Of a DNA stretch of 64,000 bases, positions 20,294 to 30,000 are shown piece by piece; positions within the stretch are counted from its first letter, which is position 1, and the number at the start of each line of letters is the position of its first letter. The stretch covers positions 682,001 through 746,000 of the forward strand of contig CAWFPB010000002.1 in the NCBI GenBank assembly GCA_963817755.1, in the 5' to 3' direction. Made by a program: the position numbers and the translations under genes. The stretch comes from Oleiagrimonas sp963817755. GTDB lineage: Bacteria > Pseudomonadota > Gammaproteobacteria > Xanthomonadales > Rhodanobacteraceae. The notes under the pieces are model-generated. The model saw nothing but the letters and a program-made list of their open reading frames with translations. It was not told the origin of the DNA and did no database searches.

Positions 20294-21177
20294 AACAGGG
20301 GAAAACACAAATGAACAGGATCTACCGGCTGGTCTGGAACCGCGCGCTGGGCGTGGTGCAGGTGGCGACCGAATTGGCCCGCGGGCCACGCGGCGGTCAA
20401 GGGTCGAAGCAAGCCGGTGGATCGCCGCGACGCAGCCGTCTGGCGCAAGCCTGTGCGACGGTGCTGCTGATCGGGCTGGGCGCTGCGGCGTGGCCGGCCT
20501 GGGCGGGCACGTACACGGTCACCTCGGCAAGTGATTCGGGCGACACCTCGGTCACCGGTACCTTCAGCTGGGCCGTCGCCCAGGCCAATGCGAACCCGTA
20601 CAGCACGATCCAGCTCGACATGGGCTCGCCGACGATCACCGAGACCGGCACGCCGCCGTATCTGATCCAGCCGGTCACCTTCACCTCGACGACCTTCACC
20701 TCGTCCACGGACGTGTTGACCATACCGGCAAACTTCAGCGCGGGTCTCCCCCTGAACTGGACCGGTGCGGGCACGCTCTCTCTGTCCACTGACAGCTCCA
20801 ATAGCCTGTTCTACGGCTCCGTGTCGCTGCACACCCATGGAATGTTGAATCTCGATGGCACCTCTGGCCTCGACGGCGGGATCGGGTTGCCCGGGCGCGA
20901 TGGAACCAACGGCGGCCCGGGCACCACGGGTAGCTACGGGAAGGCCCTTACCGGTAGCGGTAGCAATGGCGGTGCCGGCAGTGCCGGCGGGAACGGTACG
21001 GACGGGTCCGGCGGCGGCGCTGGCGTTGCCGGAAGCTCGGGCAATGCGGGCATGTTCGGCCAATACATGTCCGTCACCAACGAAGGATTGATCCAGGCGG
21101 GATCCGGTGGTGCGGGTGGCGTGGGTGGCGCCGGAGGCAATGGCGGCTTTGGTGGTGACGGTGGAACGGGAGGGGCA

Positions 21178-21222
21178 GGCCATAAACCAACCACCGGCTC
21201 GACCACATATCACCAGTTACGC
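21178..21222 (+). other. Frameshift region in AT5 (1-nt gain)
   Basis: The first frame reads G-G-T-G-G-A-G and then K-P-T-T-G-S-T-T-Y before becoming nonsense. The other frame resumes at I-T-S-Y-A-G-G-T-G-G-T-G-G. The exact base cannot be placed because this linker has no close paralogue in the window. Confidence 0.65.
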
Positions 21223-24120
21223 GGGAGGCACCGGAGGCACTGGCGGCAAGGGCGGCAATGGCGGTGCAGGCGGCGCGGGCGGCACGGGCGGCGCGGGTGG
21301 CGCGGGCGGGACGGGCGCTCTCGGCAGCAACATCGATTGGATCAATCATGGAACCATCCAGGGCGGTACCGGCAGCACGGGCGGTGCTGGCGGGGCGGGC
21401 GGCGCCGGACGTCTTGCGGGTAACGGCGGTGACGGCGGATATGGTGGCGCCGGTGGCGGTAACGGAGGCAACGGTGGCACCGGCGGCAAAGGGGGGGCTG
21501 GCGGTACTGGCGGCGCTGGCGGGAATGGTGGCGACGGCCTGATCGCCGGTACGGGTTCCAGCCTGCTCAATGACGGTGCATCCAGTGCCATCCAGGGTGG
21601 CAGCGGTGGTGGCGGTGGTGCCGGCGGCACCGGTGGTCTGGGCAATTGGGGTGGCTTCGGAGGCAGTGCCGGTTATGGTGCGGGCGTCGCCCCTAAAGGG
21701 ACCAATGGCAATGGCGGCAACGGCGGCACGGGGGGCGCGGGCGGCGTTGGCGGTCAAGGCGGTGCCGGAGGCAACGGTGCCACCAGCGTGGGCGTCACTT
21801 TCACGATAACGAACACGAATTCGGCCACCATCGAGGGCGGCGCGGGCGGCGCCGGCGGCCAGGGTGGTGCAGGTAGCAACGGCGGTCAGGGCGGTTCTCC
21901 CGGTCAGGTTGCTGGTGCGGGGGGAGCGGGTGGCAGTGGCGGCTCCGGTGGCGCCGGCGGCGCGGGCGGCACCGGTGGTACCGGTGGCTTCGGTGTCTTC
22001 GGCGACAGCGGTCTCACCCTGGACAATCAGGCGTCCATCATCGGCGGCACCGGTGGAACCGGGGGTGCCGGCAATGATGGCGGCAAGGGTGGTACGGGTG
22101 CCTTGAATCTGCTGTCCAACCCGAGCGGCAACGGCGGCAACGGTGGCAACGGCGGTGCGGGTGGCGCTGGCGGCGCCGGTGGCGCGGGCCTTGCCGGCAT
22201 CGGATTGACGGTGACCAATGGTGGCTCAATCACCGGTGGCACCGGCGGCACCGGTGGCGTGGGTGGCGCGGGAGGTTCCGGAGGCACGGGCAATCATGCA
22301 GGTCGGCACGGCGCTGCCGGACTGGGCGGTGCCGGCGGCACGGGCGGTGCCGGCGTTTATGTCAGCGGCGCGACGATCACCAACACGGGCAGCATCACCG
22401 GCGGCAACGGTGGCGACGGCGGCGCGGGTACGACCACCACGGCAGGATCTGGCGGGGCTGGAGGTGCCGGCGTGCTGTCTGTCGGCAACTCCACGATCAT
22501 CACCTCCGGGGTCATCTCGGGCGGTGTGGCCGGACAGAAGAAAGACGGTGGAATCCACTTTGGCGTGGTCCGTGCCGATGCCGTGGACTTTTCCGGCGGC
22601 GGCAACACGCTGGTGCTTCAGAGCGGCTACAGCCTGGTCGGCAATGTGGTCAGCACCAGCGGTACGACCAACGGTGGCGACACGCTGTCCATGGGCGGCG
22701 CGACCGATGCCACGTTCGATGTATCGAAGGTCATGTCGACGCAGCCGACGAGCTACAGCGGCAGCACGGAGTACTACGGTTTCAACCAGTACGAAAAGAC
22801 CGGTGCCGGCACCTTGACCCTCACCGGCATCACCAGCGCGGGCATGAACTGGACGATCACCGACGGCACGCTGGTGGGCAGCGTCTCCGGGGGTAGGGTG
22901 GGCAGCGCCTCCACGATCACCGGAAACATCGTATTTGCGCCATCTGGTAATGCCACGCCGGTGATGGATTTCGAGCAGAACTATAACTCCGGGTCCGGGG
23001 TCTATTACGGCACGATCAGCGGCGACGGCCAGGTGGTCGTCAACCAATCCGGCAGTGGCACCTTGATCCTCACCGGGAACAACACATACACAGGCGGTAC
23101 GATCCTTGGTTCGGGCGTGCTGCAAGTGGGCCTGGGCGCTACCAGCGGTTCGATCACGGGGGATGTCGTGGACAACGGCACACTGATGTTCTCCCGCTCC
23201 GACACCGTCACCTTCGGTGGCGTGATCAGCGGAAGCGGCGGTCTTACGCAGCAGGGAGGCGTCGTCTATGCCGGTCTCATCCCGAACTTCACCGGCGGCA
23301 CGCTGATTCTCACGGGCGACAACACGTATACCGGCGGCACCGTAATCTACGATCCGGCCACATTGCAGGTGGGCAATGGCGGCACCAGTGGTTCGATCGT
23401 CGGCAATGTGAGCGATGGCGGCACGTTGGTCTTCGACCGCTCGGACACCCTGACGTTCAGCGGGAACATCAGCGATTATGCGCCCGTGGGCCGTTATTTC
23501 CCCGGCCAGGTGGTCCAACAGGGCAGCGGCACCACGGTCCTGACCGGTACCAGCACCTACACGGGCGGCACCATCATCAGCGCGGGTACCCTGCAGCTGG
23601 GCGACGGCGGCACGACCGGTTCCATCGTCGGCAACGTGACCGACAACGGCACGCTGGCCTTCGACCGTTCCGACAGCATGACGTTCGGCGGTATCGTCAG
23701 CGGCACGGGCGCCCTGGTGCAGAAGGGCACGGGCACCACGGCCCTGACCGGCGCCAATACCTACACGGGCGGCACCACGATCAGCGCCGGCACGCTGCAG
23801 CTGGGCAACGGCGGCACGAGCGGTTCCATCGTCGGCGACGTGACCGACAACGGCACGCTGGCCTTCGCCCATTCCGACAACGTGACGTTCGGCAACATCA
23901 TCAGCGGCAGTGGCGGGCTGAGCCAGCTGGGCACGGGTACGCTGACGCTGACGGGGGGCAACACCTATACCGGTGTGACCCTTATCAACAGCGGCGCCAC
24001 GCTGGCCCTGGGCGGTTCGGGGAATATCTCCGCTTCCTCGGGCGTGGTCGACAACGGAACCTTCGACATCGCCGGCTCGACCGGCAACCAGTGGATCATC
24101 TCGCTGTCGGGCAGCGGCAC

Positions 24121-24945
24121 CGTGAACCTGGGAGGCAACACCCTCACGCTGACGCACTCCAGCGGCACCTTCGCCGGTGTCATCCGTGGCAGCGGCGGAC
24201 TTTCCGTCGGCACCGGACTGGGCAACGGCGGCACCGCCACGCTGTCGGGCGTCAACACCTACACCGGTGCGACCACCATCTACGGACTCGCCACGCTCGC
24301 CCTGAGCGGCTCGGGCAGCATCGCCGGTTCGTCGGGTGTGACGGTGTACGGGAGCGGTATCTTCGACATCTCCGGTTCGAGCGCGGGCCAGAACATCGTC
24401 ACGCTGTCGGGCACCGGCAACGTGAACCTGGGCGCCAACAGCCTGACCTTGACCCACGCCAGCAGTACCTTTGCCGGCATCATCGATGGCAGCGGCGGGT
24501 TGGCGATCGGTGGCGGCAGCGAGGTGCTGACCGGCGCCAACACCTACACCGGCGGCACCACGATCAGCGCCGGCACCTTGCAGGTCGGCGACGGCGGCAC
24601 GACCGGTTCCATCACCGGCGACGTGACCGACAACGGCATCCTGGCCTTTGATCATTCCGACAACGTGACGTTCGGCAACATCATCAGCGGCAGCGGCGGG
24701 CTGAGCCAGCTCGGCACGGGCACGCTGACGCTGACGGGAGCCAACACCTATGCGGGCGTGACGACCATTTCCGCCGGCATGCTGCAGGTCGGCATCGGCG
24801 GTACCGGCGCCAGGCTGGGTCGTGGTGCGGTGCTCGACAATGGTGTCCTGGTGTTCGACAACGCCGATGCCGCGACCTATGCCGGTGCGATCAGCGGCAG
24901 CGGCAGCCTGGTGCAGCAGGGTTCGGGCACCATCATCCTCAATGG
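24121..24945 (+). repeat. Long direct repeat copy 1 (beta-strand repeats of AT5)
   Basis: About 825 bp match 30438-31262 in AT6 at a constant offset of 6317 bp. I see only a few substitutions, for example GAT versus GGT near 24487 and TTT versus TTC near 24650. Both flanks diverge. This is a recent duplication or gene-conversion tract. Confidence 0.85.
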
Positions 24946-26349
24946 TGTGAACACCTATACCGGCGGCACCACGGTCGCCGCGGGCACGCTGCAGATCGGC
25001 GATGCCGCACATCCGGGTGCGTCGGTGTCCGGTGACGTCATGGTGCTGGGCGGCATGCTGGCCGGCCACGGCAGCATCGGCGGCAGCGTGACCAACCAGG
25101 GCGCGGTGGTGCGTCCGGGCGGCAGCCCCGGCATCCTCGCCGTCGCCGGCAATTACACGCAGGACGCGGCCGGCACCCTGGCCATCGAGATCACGCCGAG
25201 CACCCAGGCGGGCACCGGCTACAGCCAGCTGAACGTGGCCGGCACCGCGACCCTGGACGGTACCCTGGCGTTCCTGGTCGACCCGGGCACCTACCTGCCG
25301 ACCTCGCAATACGACGTGGTGCACGCTGACGGCGGCATCAGCGGCACGTTCTCGTCGGTGACGTTTACGCCGAACATGGCGCTCTACATCACCCCGGAAG
25401 TGAACTACGCGGCCAACGACGTGTACCTGTACCTGAAGCCGAACGGCATCGTCTTCACCGGCTCCTACGTGAACTACGCCAACACGGTGAGCCTGGGCGT
25501 GGAGAACGACATGCAGGCGGTGCTGGGCCCGGTGACCGCGACCGCCGAGGGCCGGCGCGGGGCCTGGGGCCAGTACGTCAACGGCCGGGCCGGCATCGGC
25601 GCGGCGCACCTGATGCAGCAGGGCGTGGCCGCGGGCGTGGGCACGGCGGTGGGCGAAGGCGGCACCATCGGCGTGGCGCTGACCGGCGACACCGCGCATA
25701 CCCGCATCGCGGACATGAACGTGCAGTCCAAGCCGATCGGCGGCTTCGCCTACGGCATCTGGCGCAATGGCGGCTGGCGTCTGGCGGTGAGCTTCGGCGT
25801 GGGCCGCATCAACGCGCACACGAAACGCTCGATCCCGCTGCTGGGCCTGTTGGCGACCTCCACCACCCACGGCATGTACAACGCCACGGCGGTCCGCGCG
25901 TCCTACACCCTGGGCTGGGGCCGCTACGGCATCACGCCGTACGTCGGCTATGACCAGGTCAACAGCCGCTACGACGCCGCGCAGGAAACCGGCGCGGGCT
26001 TCCTGTCGCTGGCGCTGGGCAAGTGGAGTCAGCACCAGGGCCACTACACGACCGGTATCCGTTTGGATACGGACGCCGGCGCATGGCGTCCGTGGGTGCA
26101 GGCGGGCGTGGAAGGCTGGCGCGGCGCCGGTGCGGGGCAGATGGACCAGACGGTCCTGGGCTACACGCAGACGGTGACCGGCCAGCGCATGCCGTCGCAT
26201 GCCATGAATGCGGGTGCGGGCGTGAACTACCACCACGGACGCTGGGACACCAGCGTGTCCTGGAATGGCGCTTGGGGCAGCAGTTTCCACGACAACGACG
26301 GCACATTGCAGGTGCGCTATCGCTGGTGATCCACCTCTCGGCAACCACG

Positions 26350-26378
26350 AAAAAGGCCCGCCATGCGCAGGCCTTTTT
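26350..26378 (+). terminator. Intrinsic terminator after AT5
   Basis: AAAAAGGCC and GGCCTTTTT pair around an 11-nt loop, 20 bp after the AT5 stop. Confidence 0.9.
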
Positions 26379-26431
26379 CAGTTCGGTCACTGTGGTCCTC
26401 GACAGGCTGCCGCGATCAGCGCGGACGACTA

Positions 26432-26459
26432 TTGTGATGTGAGTGACATTAACTATACT
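26432..26459 (+). promoter_or_regulatory. Promoter with CRP/Clp-like operator upstream of the relic and AT6
   Basis: TGTGA-TGTGAG-TGACA at 26433-26448 has one mismatch to TGTGA-N6-TCACA. TTGTGA at 26432-26437 lies 16 nt from TATACT at 26454-26459. The layout matches the AT5 promoter exactly. It probably once drove the relic ORF at 26699 and may now drive AT6, whose ATG is about 600 nt downstream. Confidence 0.6.
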
Positions 26460-26531
26460 CATCGCAGGGAATGGTTCTTCACCCCGGCAGGGTTGTGCCG
26501 GGTGTGACAGGGGAAAGCAACGATTCGATCC

Positions 26532-26555
26532 GCGGAAGTCCGGCCGGGCCTCCGC
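26532..26555 (+). promoter_or_regulatory. Conserved leader hairpin, copy C (before the relic and AT6)
   Basis: GCGGAAGTCC and GGGCCTCCGC pair at nine of ten positions around a GGCC loop, with the single A-C mismatch at the same place as in copy B. It begins 167 nt before the relic ATG at 26699, the same spacing as copies A and B to the AT4 and AT5 starts. Confidence 0.65.
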
Positions 26556-26698
26556 TGGGCCCATGACGGGCCTGATTTCGTCGGCAAGGCAATGAGGTAC
26601 TGACTGGGCGAAAGCCTGGTCAGCGCAGGTGCGGCTGCATCTGCCTCGTGGATGGAATGGGGCATGGGGTGCTGACGCATCCACAGGGGGCAACTTGG

Positions 26699-26944
26699 AT
26701 GAACACGACCTGCCGACGGGCTAGGAGTCGCGTATCCGGCACCGTGCACGTGCACAGCGCATGGACCGGATTGCCGAACTCGGCCCCTTCACTTGCCCGG
26801 ACGACTGTCACGTCGGCCGCCGTGGCCATCGGCAGCCTCCTGCAGTGCGTTCACCCGGAACCTTGCGCTGCCTGCGCCTGCAACAAACCGAGCCCGATAC
26901 CGGCAAGAACAACCCGCCGCTTGACTCGTCCAGATCTTCGATGA
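26699..26944 (+). pseudogene. Relic ESPR/signal-peptide start of a lost autotransporter
   Basis: An ATG preceded by CACAGGGGG starts a short ORF whose first 24 codons align without gaps to the AT4 ESPR. It reads M-N-T-T-C-R-R-A-R-S-R-V-S-G-T-V-H-V, where AT4 has M-N-T-I-Y-R-L-V-W-N-R-A-L-G-I-V-Q-V. Most differing codons differ by one base. A weak hydrophobic stretch (T-S-A-A-V-A-I-G-S-L-L) follows, and the ORF stops at 26944 without any passenger. It is best read as a decayed autotransporter start that kept its upstream regulatory module. A small working peptide is possible but unlikely. The whole gap 26330-27063 otherwise holds the AT5 terminator, promoter and hairpin C. Confidence 0.55.
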
Positions 26945-27063
26945 CAACCACCTTCCAGCAGGAGTCACGCCCGCGGGTCGGCGCTTGGTGGGGTGACGAA
27001 ACTTTCTGGCAGACGGCCCACGGGCCTTCATGCCTGCACATGGGATTTCAGGGGGAACAAGCA

Positions 27064-30000
27064 ATGAATCACGCCTACCGACTGGTGTTCAATCGCGACA
27101 AACGGGTTGTCCAGGTGGCCTCCGAGCTGGGCAGCGCCGCGGGCAAAGCCTCAAGTGCGGGCGAGACACGGCTCGCGCGGCGCAGGCCGACCTCCCTGAC
27201 CACGGTCGCCGCGGCGATCGCCCTGGCACTGGCGCTTCCGTTGTTGCCGGCCGCCCCCGCGGGGGCGGCGCAAACGCTTGCATCCTCCACGGGCAGCAAC
27301 GGCCTCAATGGTCCATCTGGTGCCGCGGGCGCCGGTGGCGTGTTGGCTGCCGGTGGCAACGGTGCGGTTGGGTTCAGTGGTGTCGGGGGGGCTTTTGGCT
27401 ACCAGCTATCGGGAGTGAATGGCGCATACCAGCTATTGAGCAGTGACTCGATTATCGGCGGCCAGGGCGGGCTGGGGGGTTCGGGTGGCTCGGGCGGCCT
27501 CGGCAGCAAGGGGAGTACCGGTGGCAACGGTGCTGTCGGCATCGGTGTAAGCACTGGAAGTACCGGAAGCTCCGGTTTTGGCACGGTGACCGAAGTGGGC
27601 GGCATCGGCGGCAGCGGTGGACTCGGCAGCGTCGGTGGTGCCGGCAGCGCCGGCGGCGACGGCTTCGATGGTGGTTCCGGTGCCGCGGGCGGCCAGGCCG
27701 GGAATGGAGGCACGGGTCTGCTGGGCGGTTACTTCAGCCTGGCCAATGCCGGCACGATTACCGGTGGCGATGGCGGCACGGGTGGTCAAGGGGGAGACAG
27801 TGGCCAGGGCGGAACGGGTGGCATCGGAGGCGTCGGCGGTGCGGGTGGCACCGGTGGTACCGGTGGTACCGGTGGCCAAGGCTATGCCATTTATACCTCC
27901 AACAACGTTTTCGGCGGCAAATCCTATGGCCAATCGGGCGGTCAGGGCGGGATTGGCGGTACCGGGGGTTTCGGCGGTACCGGCGGCGCTGGCGGCGCCG
28001 GAGGCAATGCGGGCGCGGGATCCACCGGCGCTTCCGGCGGCAGTGGCGGTTACGGGGTCGATGCAAGTTTCTTCACCCTGACCAACACCGGGATGATTTC
28101 CGGTGGTACGGGTGGTGGTGGTGGCGACGGTGGTGACGGTCGTGCCGGCGGCACCGGCGGCGCGGGCGCTACGGCCGCCGCCGGCGGCAAAGGCGGCAGC
28201 GGTGGCACCGGCGGAGCGGGTGGTGACGGCAGCCTGCTGGGCGGCGACGGCGGCAAGGGCGGCACGGGCGGCACCGGCGGTCACGGAGGTACCGGCGGTC
28301 TGGGTGGCACCGGCGGCACGGGCGGTCATGGCGGCAATGCCGGCATCGGAGGCTCCGGGGGCGTCGGCGTGGGAGGCGCCCATTTCACGCTGATCAACAA
28401 TGCCGGGATTGCCGGAGGTGCCGGCGGTACCGGTGGCCACGGTGGACTCGGAGGCCAAGGTGGACTCGGAGGCTCTGGCGGTAAAGGCGGCACGGGCGGT
28501 ACGGGCGGCACGGGCGGCACGGGCGGCGCGGGTGGTACTGCAGGTGGCAACGGCGGCACTGACGGCGATGGCGGCCAGGCCGGTGACGGCGGCAACGGCG
28601 GCACCGGGGGCACCGGCGGCAAGGGTGGCCAGGGTGGCAAAGGCAGCGCTGGCGGAAATGGCAGCACGGGTGGCGATGGTGGCTATGGGGTATCGGGCAG
28701 TTACTTTGACCTGACCAATTCAGGCACGATTTCAGGCGGTGCCGGTGGCAGTGGCGGGTATGGCAGCACCGGTGGTGCCGGTGGTGCCGGCGGCAGCGGC
28801 GGTGCAGCCGGCGGCCGGGGTCGCTATGGCAACGCGGGCAGTGTCGGCGCCCCCGCGCCGGGAGGGAGGATCTACTCGGTAGGCTCATCCGGTGCAGGCG
28901 GTAGCGGCGGCGCCGGTGGTGCGGGTGGCAACGGCGGTAACGGCGGCAACGGTGGCAACGGCGGCAACGGTGCCGCTGGCGTGGTGGGCAGCGATGCCAC
29001 CCTGGCCAATGCCGGCAAGATCTACGGTGGCGCCGGCGGTAACGGTGGCCACGGTGGTGATGGCGGCGCCGGTGTCAACGGCGGGCAGGGAGGCAGCGGC
29101 GGCATCGGTGGCAACGCCGGCAACGGCGCTGCAGGCGTGGTGGGAACGGGCGTCACCTTGACCAACACCGGCACGATCGCCGCCGGCGATGGCGGTACTG
29201 GCGGCGATGTCGGCAATCCCGGCGTTGGTGCCGGTCTCAGCATCAGCGGCGCCAGTGGTGGCAACGGCGGCCGTGGCGGCACGGGTGTGCTGATCCGGAA
29301 CGACGTGACGACCACCAGCACTTTGTCCAACAGCGGCACGATCACCGGTGGCGATGGGGGCCAGGGTGGCACCGGTATATTCAGGGGAGTGGCTGGCGCG
29401 GGTGGTGTCGGCGTCATTGCCCAGGGCAACACGAAGATCTACAACAGCGGCACCATTGCCGGCGGCTATGCGGCTTGCAGCAGTGCCTGTTCCCAGGGCG
29501 CACAGGCCGATGCGATCAAGCTGTCCGGTGGCGGGAACGCCTTGACCCTTGAGGCCGGATCGATCATCAGCGGCAATGTCGTCAGCACCAGCGGGACCAC
29601 CAACGGCGGCGATACGCTGGCCCTGGGGGGTGCCACCGATAGCAGTTTCAATATCGGCACTGTCGGTACGGGGGCGCAATACCAGGGCTTCGGCACACTC
29701 GAGGAAACGGGCAGCGCCACCTGGACCGTCAGCGGCAACAATGCCAGTGGCATGGGCTGGAATTTGAATGGCGGCACCCTGGCGATTTCTGCCACCGCGC
29801 CTACCAGCTTCATCGTCACCATCGATCCCGTCACCGGGCAGCAGGTCACCACGCCTGTCCCGAAAACCGGCGGCGAACTCGGCTTCTACGCGGTCAACTT
29901 CAATGGCGGCACGTTGCTGACCATCTATACGACCTATCTCACCCAGGACATGAACTTGGTCGGCAACGGCACTTTCGACAACGGCGGCAACCTGGACACG

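Larger units (their letters stand above)
20311..26329 (+). pseudogene. AT5: very large glycine-rich ESPR autotransporter with one frameshift
   Basis: The ATG at 20311 follows a GGGGA ribosome-binding site and starts an ESPR signal (MNRIYRLVWNRALG) and a domain beginning T-Y-T-V-T-S-A-S-D. The first frame is lost between about 21180 and 21220 and stops at 21423. A +1 shift picks up the long frame that runs to 26329. Corrected, the protein would be about 2005 aa. After the GGX-rich units come many autotransporter-associated beta-strand repeats (N-T-Y-T-G-G-T-T-I-S-A-G-T-L type, about 23000-25000), then a barrel ending R-Y-R-W. The barrel belongs to a different class from AT1-AT4 and resembles AT6. 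As written only a secreted N-terminal fragment of about 370 aa would be made. Confidence 0.8.

Noticed and set aside
20860..20960. Collagen-like segment in AT5 (G-L-P-G-R-D-G)
   Set aside because: Only a couple of G-x-y triplets occur before the sequence returns to GGX repeats, too short for a collagen triple helix.
8400..21230. Phase variation by slippage at the AT frameshift sites
   Set aside because: No homopolymer of five or more, and no di- or tetranucleotide repeat, is present at the four sites. The CAG triplets near 16555 cannot shift the frame.
22226..26344. A 1372-codon open frame on the minus strand across AT5
   Set aside because: It is the antisense of Gly-rich and beta-strand repeat codons (GGC/GGT read as GCC/ACC), giving low-complexity Ala/Thr/Gly/Arg protein with no family features. 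Similar antisense frames cover AT1, AT2, AT3, AT4 and AT6.
26480..26698. Cyclic di-GMP (GEMM) riboswitch in the autotransporter leaders
   Set aside because: The conserved GEMM core sequences are absent. The hairpin does not fit the consensus I know, so only an unclassified leader structure is claimed.
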